Below are positions 8,489 through 21,358 of a stretch of 38,589 nucleotides of DNA, piece by piece. Both the position numbers and the translations under genes were made by a program. Every line of letters starts with the position of its first letter. Position 1 is the stretch's first letter. Origin of the DNA: Planctomycetota bacterium (GTDB lineage Bacteria; Planctomycetota; UBA11346). The notes under the pieces are model-generated. The model was not told the DNA's origin. It did no database searches and saw only the letters and a list, made by a program, of their open reading frames with translations. The stretch is taken from the NCBI GenBank assembly GCA_025055595.1, contig JANWWU010000062.1, forward strand, positions 1-38,589. Direction: 5' to 3'.

Positions 8489-10408
8489 TCACGGCTCGAA
8501 GTAGGTGTAGCCCTGGATGCCGGCGGCGTAGCTCTCGACGATCTCGCGCCGCTCGGTCGGGGTCAGGCGCCCCTCGCGGACCGCGCGCTCGGCGCGGTCG
8601 CGGAACATCGCGATCAGGTCCTTGGGGTCGTACTCGACATAGCCGAGGACATCGGCGACGCTGTCGCCCTTGACCTCGCTGGTGAAATCGATGCGCCCGT
8701 CGGCATCGAGCTTGACCGAGACGATGTTGGTGTCGCCGAAGAGATTGTGCAGGTCGCCCAGCGTCTCCTGATAGGCGCCGACCAGGAAGACGCCGCACAG
8801 GTAGTCCTCGCCGGGGCGCAGCTCGTGCAGCGGCAGCGTGCGCTTGACGTCGTGGGGGTCGATGAAGTGGTCGATCTTGCCATCGCAGTCGCAGGTGATG
8901 TCGCTGAACGAGCCTTGGCGGGTCGGGCGCTCGTGCAGGCGGTGGATCGGCATGATCGGGAACAGCTGGCCGATCGCCCAGGAGTCGGGCAGCGACTGGA
9001 ACACCGAGAAGTTGCCGAAGTAGATGTCGCCGAGCGTCTCCTGCAGCTCGACGAGGTCGGGCGGCGGGTGCTTCAGCTCCCGGCACTCGCGGAGGATCCG
9101 CGCCACCACCCGCCAGAACAGGGTCTCGCCGTGGGCGCGCTGGCGCAGCGTCACGCCGTTGTGCAGGAAGGCGGTGCGGATCTGGTCGCGGTGGTAGATC
9201 GCGTCGTTGAAGCACTCCTGCAGGTTCTTCGGCGAGATCTGGCGGTGGATGTCCCACAGCTCGCGCAGCGAGGGATGGGCCTCGGGCCCGGGCTCGGCGA
9301 CCTCCTCCTCCTCCGGCTCGAAGCGGTCGACATCGAGGATGTTGAACACCAGCACCGAGGAGTAGCTGACGAGGAAGCGGCCGGACTCGGAGATGATGTC
9401 GGGATGCGGCAAGCGGTGCTTGTCGCAGGCGTTCATGATCGTCTCGACGATGTCGGCGCAGTACTCCTTGAGGTCGTAGTTGCGGCTGCCGGGGAAGTTG
9501 GAGCGCGAGCCGTCGTAGTCGACGGCGAGGCCGCCGCCGACATCGAAGATGCCCATCGCCGCGCCCTCGCGCGCCAGGTCGCAGTAGACGCGCGCCGCCT
9601 CCTGGGCCGCGGCGCGCACCGCGCCGATGTTCGGGATCTGGCTGCCGAGGTGGTAGTGCACCATCTGCAGGCAGTCGAGCATGTCCTTGGCGCGCAGCGC
9701 GTCGACGACGCGGATCGTCTCGGCCATCGTCAGGCCGAAGGTCGAGCGGTCGCCGCTGCTCTCCGTCCACTTGCCGGGCACGCGCGACGACAGCTTGAGG
9801 CGGACGCCGAGGCGCGGGCGCACGCCGAGGCGGGCGGCGCGCTCGAGGACGAGGTCGAGCTCGCTCGGCATCTCGAGGACGATCAGGGTCTGCGCGCCCA
9901 TCTTGAGGCTGGACAGCGCGAGGTCGATGAACTCGGCGTCCTTGTAGCCGTTGCAGACGATGTAGGCCTCGGGGTCCTGCATGTAGGCGAGCGCGATCAG
10001 CAGCTCGGCCTTGCTGCCGGCCTCCAGGCCGTGGTGGTAGCGGCGCCCGAACTGCGCGATCTCCTCGACGACCTGCTGCTGCTGGTTGACCTTGATCGGA
10101 TAGACGCCGCGGTAGCGGCCGCGGTAGCCGGCCTGCTGGATCGCCTCGGCGAAGCTGTCGTTGATCCGCTGGATCGTGCGGTCGAGGATGTCGCGGAAGC
10201 GCAAGAGCACCGGCAGGCCCATCCCGCGCTCCTTGATCCCGGCGACCACCTCCATCAGCGAGACATCGACGGTGTCGCCGTTGTGCGGCAGCTTGACGAC
10301 GACCTCGCCCTTGTCGTTGATGTCGAAGAAGCCAGCGCTCCAGGCGCGGATGTGGTAGAGCTCGGCGGCCTGCTGGACGGTCCAGCGTTCGAGCGCCTCG
10401 GCCTTCAT
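8489..10408 (-). CDS. speA: Biosynthetic arginine decarboxylase
   Basis: 'YPIKVNQQQQVVEEIAQFGRRYHHGLEAGSKAELLIAL', 'HYHLGSQIPNI', 'GIFDVGGGLAVDYDGSRSNF', 'LCGVFLVGAYQETLGDLHNLFGDTN'. Confidence 0.96.
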   Translation of the reverse strand: MKAEALERWTVQQAAELYHIRAWSAGFFDINDKGEVVVKLPHNGDTVDVSLMEVVAGIKERGMGLPVLLRFRDILDRTIQRINDSFAEAIQQAGYRGRYRGVYPIKVNQQQQVVEEIAQFGRRYHHGLEAGSKAELLIALAYMQDPEAYIVCNGYKDAEFIDLALSSLKMGAQTLIVLEMPSELDLVLERAARLGVRPRLGVRLKLSSRVPGKWTESSGDRSTFGLTMAETIRVVDALRAKDMLDCLQMVHYHLGSQIPNIGAVRAAAQEAARVYCDLAREGAAMGIFDVGGGLAVDYDGSRSNFPGSRNYDLKEYCADIVETIMNACDKHRLPHPDIISESGRFLVSYSSVLVFNILDVDRFEPEEEEVAEPGPEAHPSLRELWDIHRQISPKNLQECFNDAIYHRDQIRTAFLHNGVTLRQRAHGETLFWRVVARILRECRELKHPPPDLVELQETLGDIYFGNFSVFQSLPDSWAIGQLFPIMPIHRLHERPTRQGSFSDITCDCDGKIDHFIDPHDVKRTLPLHELRPGEDYLCGVFLVGAYQETLGDLHNLFGDTNIVSVKLDADGRIDFTSEVKGDSVADVLGYVEYDPKDLIAMFRDRAERAVREGRLTPTERREIVESYAAGIQGYTYFEP

Positions 10409-10494
10409 ACGATCTTCTCCTGCGATGAGAGGGCGCCGTGGTTCGCCTGCGACTGCGCGCTGTGCGGCGACGCGCCAGCTATAGCGTGTGGCGC

Positions 10495-11544
10495 ATGGAC
10501 GGAATCCCGGAGCGCCGCTGGCCTGCGGAGTGGGAGCCGGTCGGCGCCGTGCTGCTCGCCTGGCCGCATGCCGCCAGCGACTGGGCGCCCTACCTCGACG
10601 CGGTGCGCGCCTGCTACCGCGGCCTGGCGGCGGCGGTCGCGCGCCATGCGCCGCTGCTCGTCCTCGCCGACGATGCGGCGGCGGTGCGCCGCGAGCTGCT
10701 GGCCGCCGGCGTCGCTGCGCGCCGTGCCGTGGTGCGCGACGATGTGCCCTACGACGACACCTGGATCCGCGACTACGGGCCGCTCGCGGTGTGGGAGGAC
10801 GGGCGGCTGCGGCTGCGCGACTTCGCCTTCAACGGCTGGGGCCTGAAGTTCCGCGCCGCCGCCGACAACCAGGCGACGCGGCGCCTGCACGCCGCCGGCG
10901 CCTTCGGCGCGACGCCGCTCGATACCGTCGGCTTGGTGCTCGAAGGCGGCGCGGTGGAGGGCGACGGCGCGGGCACGGTGCTGACCACCGCCGCCTGCCT
11001 GCTCTCGCCCAACCGCAACCCGCATCTGACGCGCGCCGAGATCGAGGGCGAGCTCGCGCGCTGGCTCGGAGCGCGCCGCGTCCTCTGGCTGACGCGCGGC
11101 CGTCTGCTCGGCGACGACACCGACGCCCACATCGACACGCTGGCCCGCTTCTGCCCCGATGGCGCGACGATCCTCTACCAGCGCTGCGACGATCCCGGCG
11201 ATCCGCACTTTCCGGAGCTCGCCGCGATGGAGGCGGAGCTGGCGCAGCTGTCGCGCGCCGACGGCCGGCCCTATCGCCTGGCGCCCCTGCCCTGGCCGGC
11301 GCCGCGCTACTGCCCGCGCGACGGCCACCGGCTGCCCGCCTCCTACGCCAACCTGCTGTTCGTCAACGGCGCCGTCCTCGTGCCAAGCTACGGCGACGAT
11401 GTCCGCGATCAGGCGGCGCTCGCCGCGGTCGCCAGCGCCTGCCCGGGCTGGCGGGTCGAACCGGTCGACTGCAGCGCGCTCTTGTGGCAGCACGGCGCCC
11501 TGCACTGCGCCACCCTGCAGCTGCCGGCGGGAGCCGTGCCATGA
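10495..11544 (+). CDS. aguA: Agmatine deiminase
   Basis: MDGIPERRWPAEWEPVGAVLLAWPH; 'YDDTWIRDYGPLAVW'; 'LVLEGGAVEGDGAGTVLTT'; 'DTDAHIDTLARFC'; C-terminal catalytic-Cys region 'QHGALHCATLQLP'. Confidence 0.93.
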   Translation: MDGIPERRWPAEWEPVGAVLLAWPHAASDWAPYLDAVRACYRGLAAAVARHAPLLVLADDAAAVRRELLAAGVAARRAVVRDDVPYDDTWIRDYGPLAVWEDGRLRLRDFAFNGWGLKFRAAADNQATRRLHAAGAFGATPLDTVGLVLEGGAVEGDGAGTVLTTAACLLSPNRNPHLTRAEIEGELARWLGARRVLWLTRGRLLGDDTDAHIDTLARFCPDGATILYQRCDDPGDPHFPELAAMEAELAQLSRADGRPYRLAPLPWPAPRYCPRDGHRLPASYANLLFVNGAVLVPSYGDDVRDQAALAAVASACPGWRVEPVDCSALLWQHGALHCATLQLPAGAVP

Positions 11545-12431
11545 GCGTCCTGACGGTCGCCCTGGTGCAGCAGGCGTGGTGCGGCGACGCCGCGCGGATG
11601 CGCGAGCGGCTTTCGGCCGCGATCGCCGAGGCCGCGGCGCGCGGCGCCGAGCTCGTCTGCCTGCCCGAGCTGCACGACGGCCCCTACTTCTGCCAGGGCC
11701 TCGGCGTCGAGCGCTGCGACCTCGCGGCGCCGATCCCGGGACCCGCCACCGCTTTCTACGGCGCGCTCGCCCGCGAGCACCGCGTGGTGATCGTCGCTTC
11801 GCTGTTCGAGCGCCGCGCCCCCGGCCTGTACCACAACACCGCGGCGGTCCTCGAGCGCGACGGCAGCCTCGCCGGCATCTACCGCAAGATGCACATCCCG
11901 CACGATCCCGGCTTCGAGGAGAAGTTCTACTTCGCGCCCGGCGACCTCGGCTTCGTGCCGATCGACTGCTCGCTCGGCCGCCTCGGCGTGCTGGTGTGTT
12001 GGGACCAGTGGTTCCCCGAGGCGGCGCGGCTGATGGCGCTGGCTGGCGCCGAGCTGCTGATCTACCCGACGGCGATCGGCGCCAACCCCGAGGACGACCC
12101 GGCCGAGCAGGAGCGCCAGCGCCAGGCCTGGATCACCGTGCAGCGCGGACATGCGATCGCCAACAACCTGCCGCTGCTGGCGATCAACCGCTGCGGCTTC
12201 GAGCCGCATCCCCAGGGCCAGGGGCCGGGCATCCGCTTCTGGGGCGCAAGCTTCGCCTGCGGTCCGCAGGGCGAGATCCTCGCCGAGGCCGGCGAGCAGC
12301 CGACGCTGCTCGTCGCCCGCCTCGACCGCCAGCGCTGCGAGGCGGTGCGCCGCTGGTGGCCCTTCCTGCGCGACCGCCGCATCGACGCCTACGGCGACCT
12401 GCTGCGCCGCTGGCGCGATCCGCCGCGTTGA
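11541..12431 (+). CDS. aguB: N-carbamoylputrescine amidase (nitrilase superfamily)
   Basis: 'ELVCLPELHDGPYFCQ', 'YRKMHIPHDPGFEEKFYFAPGD', 'GVLVCWDQWFPEAARLMAL'. ATGA overlap with the aguA stop. Confidence 0.94.
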   Translation: MSVLTVALVQQAWCGDAARMRERLSAAIAEAAARGAELVCLPELHDGPYFCQGLGVERCDLAAPIPGPATAFYGALAREHRVVIVASLFERRAPGLYHNTAAVLERDGSLAGIYRKMHIPHDPGFEEKFYFAPGDLGFVPIDCSLGRLGVLVCWDQWFPEAARLMALAGAELLIYPTAIGANPEDDPAEQERQRQAWITVQRGHAIANNLPLLAINRCGFEPHPQGQGPGIRFWGASFACGPQGEILAEAGEQPTLLVARLDRQRCEAVRRWWPFLRDRRIDAYGDLLRRWRDPPR

Positions 12432-12454
12432 GGGGCGGCGGCCCGCGGCAGGAT
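12428..12454 (+). promoter_or_regulatory. Candidate leaderless promoter of the MFS gene
   Basis: TTGAGG-N15-CAGGAT, then 6 nt to the ATG at 12461. Confidence 0.4.
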
Positions 12455-12460
12455 GCCGTC

Positions 12461-13732
12461 ATGCAGCGAGCGGCAGCACCGGGATCCGCGCCGTCGAGCG
12501 GCGACGCTGGCGGCTGGCGGCAGCTGGCGAGCCTGACCGTCCTTGTCTCCGCCCTCGGCTACTTCGTCGACATCTACGACATCGTGCTGTTCAATGTCGT
12601 CCGCGTGCCGAGCTGCCGCGAGCTCGGCATCGATGACGCGCGCGCGCTGACCCTGCTCGACTGGCAGATGGCCGGGATGCTGCTCGGCGGCTTCGCCTGG
12701 GGCCTGCTCGGCGACCGCATCGGGCGCAAGGCCGTGCTCTTCGGCTCGATTCTCACCTATTCGCTGGCCAATCTCGCCAATGCCGCGGTCGGCCTGCCCG
12801 GCGTGCCCGGCGACCCGTACACCCAGTACGCGCTGCTGCGCGTGGTCGCCGGCTTCGGGCTGGCCGGCGAGCTCGGCGCGGCGATCACCCTGGTGTCGGA
12901 GACCACCCACCCGCGCTGGCGCGGCTATGCGACGGCGCTGGTCGCGGCGATCGGCATCGCCGGCGCGGCGGCCGCGGTCGCCGTCGCCAAGCTGACCGAC
13001 TGGCGCACGGCCTATGTCGTCGGCGGCCTGCTCGGACTCGCCCTGCTCGCCCTGCGCCTGCGCGTCCTCGAGTCGGCGCTGTTCGCCGACGTCGTCGCCA
13101 GCGGGGTGGCGCGCGGCTCGCTGCGGCTGCTGTTCAGCGAGCGGCGGCGCGTCGCGCGCCTGCTGTGGTGCACGGTGATCGGCCTGCCGCTGTGGTACAT
13201 GGTCGGGATGGTCGCCTTCCGCGCCGACAAGCTCGGCGAGGCGATGGGCGCCGCCGAACGCGCCGATCCGGCCTTCGCCACCCTCGCCTGCTACCTCGGG
13301 CTGATCGTCGGCGACCTCGCGGCCGGCTGCCTCAGCCAGTGGCTGCGCTCGCGCCGCCGCGCGGTCGTCCTCTTCCTCGCCGCGGCGGCGGCGATCTGCG
13401 TCGTCATCCTGACGCGGACCGCGCCCTCGCCGGCGCTGCTCTACGGCGGGGCGGCGGCGCTCGGCGTCGCCTGCGGCTACTGGGCGGTGTTCGTCACCAT
13501 CGCCGCCGAGCAGTTCGGCACCAACCTGCGCTCGACCGTCACCGGCATCGTCCCCAACCTGGTGCGCGGGGCGGTGCCGCTGTGGAGCTGGCTGATCGCC
13601 AGCGCCGCGCCGGCGGTCGGCCTGGTGCCCGCGACCCTCGGCATCGGCCTGGCGGTGCTCGCGCTGGCCCTGCTCGCCGTCCTGCTGCTGCGCGAAACAT
13701 ACGCCGTGCCATTGGACTACATCGAGCGCTAG
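12461..13732 (+). CDS. MFS transporter (sugar-porter-like)
   Basis: Multiple TM helices; 'LGGFAWGLLGDRIGRKAVLFGSI' (GDRxGRK), 'AGFGLAGELGAAITLVSE', 'AEQFGTNLRSTVTGI'. Confidence 0.87.
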   Translation: MQRAAAPGSAPSSGDAGGWRQLASLTVLVSALGYFVDIYDIVLFNVVRVPSCRELGIDDARALTLLDWQMAGMLLGGFAWGLLGDRIGRKAVLFGSILTYSLANLANAAVGLPGVPGDPYTQYALLRVVAGFGLAGELGAAITLVSETTHPRWRGYATALVAAIGIAGAAAAVAVAKLTDWRTAYVVGGLLGLALLALRLRVLESALFADVVASGVARGSLRLLFSERRRVARLLWCTVIGLPLWYMVGMVAFRADKLGEAMGAAERADPAFATLACYLGLIVGDLAAGCLSQWLRSRRRAVVLFLAAAAAICVVILTRTAPSPALLYGGAAALGVACGYWAVFVTIAAEQFGTNLRSTVTGIVPNLVRGAVPLWSWLIASAAPAVGLVPATLGIGLAVLALALLAVLLLRETYAVPLDYIER

Positions 13733-13788
13733 CGAGCGGTTGCCCGGAACCGGCATCGGTTACAGTTCAGGGCCCCACTGGAGGCTGC

Positions 13789-14946
13789 ATGCTGGTCCAC
13801 GCCCCCGCCGAGCTGTGCCGCGCCACCGCCGAGGCCCTGGCCGCCGCGCCGCCCGCGCCGCCGATCCTCGTCGGCTTCGACGCGTTCCTCGATGACATCG
13901 TCGATGTCGTCGCGCGCCGCCAGGGTCCCGGCCGCTACGAGCGGGTGCCGACGATCGCCGACTTCGGCCAGAAGATCCTCGCCGCCGCCGGCCACAGCGC
14001 GGGCATCGGCGCGGTCAAGCGCCTGACCAAGCTCGGCGGCAACGGCCCGATCATGGCCGGGGCCCTGCTCGCCCAGGGCGCGCCGCTGACCCTGATCGGG
14101 CCGCTCGGGCAGCCGCTGCACCCCGTGTTCCAGCCCCTCGCCGAGCGCGCGCGCGTCATCTCGCTCGGCGAGCCGGCGGTGACGACCGCGCTCGAGTTCG
14201 CCGATGGCAAGATCATGCTGAACTTCAGCGATCCGCTCGATGCGGTCGACGAGCAGCGGGTGCTCGCGGCCTGCGGCGGCGAGGCGGGGTTCGCCGCGCT
14301 GTGCCGGGAGGCGCGGGCGATCGCCACCGTCAACTGGTCGCAGCTGCCGGCGATGGACGGCATCTGGCGCTGCCTGGCCGGCATCCTGCGCCGGCTGGGG
14401 CATCGGCCGCTGCTCTTCGTCGACCTCGCCGATCCCCATCGCCGGCCGGTCGAGGAGCTGCGCGCTGGCCTGGCGCTGCTCGGCGAGCTCGCGTCCTGCG
14501 CCGAGGTCGTGCTGAGCACGAACGGCAACGAGTGCCGGCAGCTGTGCCGCGCCTACGACGTCGCCTACCCGGAGCGCGCGCCGGCCTGGGAGGCGGCGCG
14601 CCAGGCCTGCGCGCAGCTGCGCGACCGCCTCGGCGTGGCGCGCGTCGCCTGCCACCTCGTCGACTGCAGCGCCGAGGCCGGCCCCGACGGCAGCCTGGGC
14701 CAGCCCGGCTTCTTCGAGCCGCAGCCGCTGCTGACGACCGGCGCCGGCGACCACTACAACGCCGGCTACCTGCTCGGGCTGCTTGCCGGCCTGCCGCCGG
14801 CGCAGCGCCTGACGCTCGGCGCCGCGACCAGCGCCTGCTACGTCGCGAGCGGGCGCTCGCCAGCGCGCGCCGAGCTCGTCTCCTGGCTGCGACAGGCCGC
14901 CGACCGCAGTCAAGCCGGGCCGCCCGCTGCCGGGGCCGCAGGCTGA
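13789..14946 (+). CDS. PfkB/ribokinase family carbohydrate kinase
   Basis: 'KLGGNGPIMAGALLAQGAPLTLIGPLG' and 'LLTTGAGDHYNAGYLLGLL' (PfkB GAGD motif); SD ggagg upstream of ATG 13789. Confidence 0.82.
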   Translation: MLVHAPAELCRATAEALAAAPPAPPILVGFDAFLDDIVDVVARRQGPGRYERVPTIADFGQKILAAAGHSAGIGAVKRLTKLGGNGPIMAGALLAQGAPLTLIGPLGQPLHPVFQPLAERARVISLGEPAVTTALEFADGKIMLNFSDPLDAVDEQRVLAACGGEAGFAALCREARAIATVNWSQLPAMDGIWRCLAGILRRLGHRPLLFVDLADPHRRPVEELRAGLALLGELASCAEVVLSTNGNECRQLCRAYDVAYPERAPAWEAARQACAQLRDRLGVARVACHLVDCSAEAGPDGSLGQPGFFEPQPLLTTGAGDHYNAGYLLGLLAGLPPAQRLTLGAATSACYVASGRSPARAELVSWLRQAADRSQAGPPAAGAAG

Positions 14947-14990
14947 TACGCGCGCGCCGCCCTTGCCAGCCCTTGCCCATCCACCACCCT

Positions 14991-14996
14991 CAGGAT
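14991..14996 (+). promoter_or_regulatory. Candidate -10 element of a leaderless dnaA promoter
   Basis: CAGGAT followed by 6 nt (tccccc) and the GTG start at 15003; no SD in between. Confidence 0.35.
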
Positions 14997-15002
14997 TCCC
15001 CC

Positions 15003-16385
15003 GTGAGCACCGGTTCCGTCAGCCTCTCGGCGATCACTGCGCTGTGGCCCGAGGTCATCGCCGCGATCCGCGAGCGTACCGCGAATGAGCCGGGCGTGCG
15101 CCTCTGGCTCGAGACGCCGCGCGTGCGGCCGCTCGAGCTCGCCGACGGCGTGCTGGTCATCGAATGCCCGACCGCGCTGTGGGCCCAGCACCTGCGCGCG
15201 AAGTTCGCGGCAGCGCTGTGCGCGGTCTACGGCGAGCGCCTCGGGCTGCCGATCAGCGATGTGCAGTGCCGGGTGACGCGCGCGGCGCTGCGCGACCACG
15301 AGCGGGCGAAACAGCAGGCGGCGCAGCGCGCGCAGCCGCCGGCCGAGCCGCGCCCGCCGGTGCGCGCCCGTCTGCGGCTGCTTGCCGACTTCGTCGTCGG
15401 TCCGAGCAACCGCCTGGCCTTCGATGCCGTGCAGCGCCTGCTCGAGGCGCCCGAGGCCCCGATCAACCCGCTGTTCATCCACGGCCCCTCCGGCGTCGGC
15501 AAGACCCACCTCGAGCAGGGCCTGGCCCAGGCCTTCCGCGAGCGCTATCCCGCAAGCAAGGTCCTCTACCTGCGCTGCGAGCAGTTCACCAACGACTACA
15601 TCGAGGCCTGCGCCGGCGGCGCCGAGGCGCTCAACGCCTTCCGCGTCCGCGTCCGCCACCCCGACCTGCTGCTGATCGACGACATCCACTTCCTGTCCAA
15701 GGGGCAGAAGGAGCGGACCAAGGACGAGCTGTTCGCGACCTTCGAGCACCTGGCGGCGCACGGCAAGAAGGTCGTCATCACCTCCGATGCCGGGCCGGCG
15801 GACATCCGCTACCTCGAGGAGCGCTTCGTGCAGCGCTTCAGCGGCGGCCTGGTCGTGCCGCTCGAGCGGCCCGATCCGCTGGTGCGCTGCGAGGTGCTGC
15901 GGCGGCGCGCCCGCGAGCAGGGCCTCGAGCTGCCCGACGAGGTCGTCGACTATGTCGCGCAGCACATCACCGACAGCGTGCGCCTGCTCGAAGGCGCGGT
16001 CAACCGCCTGGCGCAGTTCGCGCACAGCTTCGGCCGCGGCGTCGACCTCGCGGCGGCGCGCCACTGCCTGAGCGACCTGCTCGGCCGCGAGCGCGGCGAG
16101 GATGCGGTGGCGATGGTCAAGCGCGAGGTCGCCGCCTACTTTCGCCTCCAGCCCTCCGACCTCGAGGGCCGCTCGCGCGCCGGGGCGCGCGCCGAGGCGC
16201 GCGCGGTCGCGATGTTCGTCCTGCGCCACATCACCGGCCAGGCCTACGGCGCGATCGGCCAGATCTTCGGCATCCGCAACCACACCAGCGTCCTGCACGC
16301 CTGCGACCGCGTCCGCGAGCGCCGCCTGCAGGACAGCGCGCTCGACGAGTTCATCGAGGACCTGATCGCGCGCGCCAAGCGCTGA
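15003..16385 (+). CDS. dnaA: Chromosomal replication initiator protein DnaA
   Basis: 'LADFVVGPSNRLAFDAV', 'PLFIHGPSGVGKTHLEQGL' (Walker A), 'LLLIDDIHFLSKGQKERTKDELFATF' (Walker B), C-terminal 'AYGAIGQIFGIRNHTSVLHACDRV' DnaA signature region. GTG start. Confidence 0.93.
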   Translation: MSTGSVSLSAITALWPEVIAAIRERTANEPGVRLWLETPRVRPLELADGVLVIECPTALWAQHLRAKFAAALCAVYGERLGLPISDVQCRVTRAALRDHERAKQQAAQRAQPPAEPRPPVRARLRLLADFVVGPSNRLAFDAVQRLLEAPEAPINPLFIHGPSGVGKTHLEQGLAQAFRERYPASKVLYLRCEQFTNDYIEACAGGAEALNAFRVRVRHPDLLLIDDIHFLSKGQKERTKDELFATFEHLAAHGKKVVITSDAGPADIRYLEERFVQRFSGGLVVPLERPDPLVRCEVLRRRAREQGLELPDEVVDYVAQHITDSVRLLEGAVNRLAQFAHSFGRGVDLAAARHCLSDLLGRERGEDAVAMVKREVAAYFRLQPSDLEGRSRAGARAEARAVAMFVLRHITGQAYGAIGQIFGIRNHTSVLHACDRVRERRLQDSALDEFIEDLIARAKR

Positions 16386-18203
<1,818 letters not shown>

Positions 18204-18262
18204 GCCTGGGCGCGCAGGGTGCCGATGGCCGCCAGCAGGCAACGGCGGCGGCGCGCGAGCGC

Positions 18263-18290
18263 TTGGGTGCGGCGGCGCGCCGCCGATACT
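18263..18290 (+). promoter_or_regulatory. Candidate leaderless promoter of the first STPK gene
   Basis: TTGGGT-N16-GATACT, then 7 nt to the ATG at 18298. Confidence 0.42.
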
Positions 18291-18297
18291 CTCGCGC

Positions 18298-20100
<1,803 letters not shown>

Positions 20101-20144
20101 GCGCAGCGCCGGCGGGCCGCTGCACGGTCGCGGAACGGCTGCGC

Positions 20145-20172
20145 TTGTGCAAGCAGGAAAACCGCTTATGCT
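20145..20172 (+). promoter_or_regulatory. Candidate sigma70-like promoter of the IHF/exported/EIIA operon (with leader)
   Basis: TTGTGC-N16-TATGCT, followed by a 23-nt interval containing ggag before the ATG at 20196. Confidence 0.5.
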
Positions 20173-20195
20173 GGGGCAACCCGACCGGAGCAGGT

Positions 20196-20552
20196 ATGCC
20201 ACAGACGATCTCCAAGCGCCATCTCGCCGACCGTCTCGCCAGCAAGTTGCATCTCTCGCAGGCCGTCGCGGCCAACGCCGTGCAGCTGGTCTTCGATGAG
20301 ATCGTCGCCGAGCTCAAGGCGGGCAATCGCCTGGAGTTCCGCGATTTCGGCGTCTTCGAGCTGGTCAGCCGCAAGCCGCGCACCGCGCTCAATCCGAAGA
20401 CGATGCAGAAGGTGCAGGTGCCGTCGCGCACCGTCGTCAAGTTCCGCCCCGGCCGCCTGCTCAAAGGCCTGGTCAAGGATGTGCCGCTGGCGCCGGAGAG
20501 CGACGGCGCGCTGCCGGCCGCCGAGGGCGCGACCCCGCCATCGGGCGCGTGA
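20196..20552 (+). CDS. HU/IHF family DNA-binding protein
   Basis: 'MPQTISKRHLADRLASKLHLSQAVAANAVQLVFDEIVAELKAGNRLEFRDFGVFELVSRKPRTALNPKT...VVKFRPGRLLK'. Confidence 0.95.
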   Translation: MPQTISKRHLADRLASKLHLSQAVAANAVQLVFDEIVAELKAGNRLEFRDFGVFELVSRKPRTALNPKTMQKVQVPSRTVVKFRPGRLLKGLVKDVPLAPESDGALPAAEGATPPSGA

Positions 20553-21358
20553 GCCGGTCCGCGGCGTTGTGGGCCTGCTGCTGCGCGGCGCTCCTCATCG
20601 GCGGCGAATGGCCGCCGATCACCGTGACCGCCGCGCGCAGCTCCTTCAGCTTGCAGCCCGACCGGGTCAACGAGAGCGAGGATCTGCACCTGCGCTACGA
20701 GGCGATCACCCTCGCCTGCGCGCGGCTGCAGTATGTCGTCAGCGCGCTGCCGGGCGCGACGCGCGTGGCCCTGGCCCAGGCCGCCCTGGTCGGTGGTCCG
20801 GAGGGCCGGGTCCTCTGCGACAGCGCGGCGACGCGCCTGCCGGAGATCCCCTTCCGCGGCGTCCTGCGGCCGCGCCAGGTGCTGGTCGAGCGGCTGCCGG
20901 ACAGCACGCCAGCCCAGCTGCGCCTGCGCGTGCTCGCCGAGGACCTCGGCGACATCGCCGGCGAGGTGGTGACGGAGCGCGGCGCTCGACCCCATGTCGC
21001 GTGGGCGGAGCGCGCGGTGCTCGAGCTCGTCGCCGCCGCCGCCGACAGCCGCCTCGGCTTCGGCCCCCCGCGCCTGGTCGCCCTGCACCTCTACGGCCGC
21101 CCGGGGACCGGCGAACATCCGGCGCGGCCGGCGGTCGTCCTGCGCCTGCGCGCCGCCCCGCCGCCCGAGGCGGCGACGGCCGAGCGCCTGCGCGACAGCC
21201 CGCTGGTCGGCATGCGCGCCAGCGGCTTGACGATGAGCCTGCATTTCGACGAGCAGGGGCGCTTGGCGAGCTACGAGAGCGACACCGGCGACTACGCGGT
21301 GAGCGACGGTGAGGACTTCGTACCGCGCTTCGGCAGCAGCCTGCCGCGACCGCGGTGA
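20549..21358 (+). CDS. Hypothetical exported protein
   Basis: GTG start overlapping the IHF stop (GTGA); hydrophobic N-terminus 'SRSAALWACCCAALLIGGEW'; no domain recognised; open frame ends in a GTGA overlap with the next gene. Confidence 0.72.
   Translation: MSRSAALWACCCAALLIGGEWPPITVTAARSSFSLQPDRVNESEDLHLRYEAITLACARLQYVVSALPGATRVALAQAALVGGPEGRVLCDSAATRLPEIPFRGVLRPRQVLVERLPDSTPAQLRLRVLAEDLGDIAGEVVTERGARPHVAWAERAVLELVAAAADSRLGFGPPRLVALHLYGRPGTGEHPARPAVVLRLRAAPPPEAATAERLRDSPLVGMRASGLTMSLHFDEQGRLASYESDTGDYAVSDGEDFVPRFGSSLPRPR

Noticed and set aside
13740-13766. TTGCCC-N15-TACAGT as a leaderless pfkB promoter
   Set aside because: It could be a promoter, but the start codon is 22 nt downstream with a clear SD, so it does not belong to the leaderless group.
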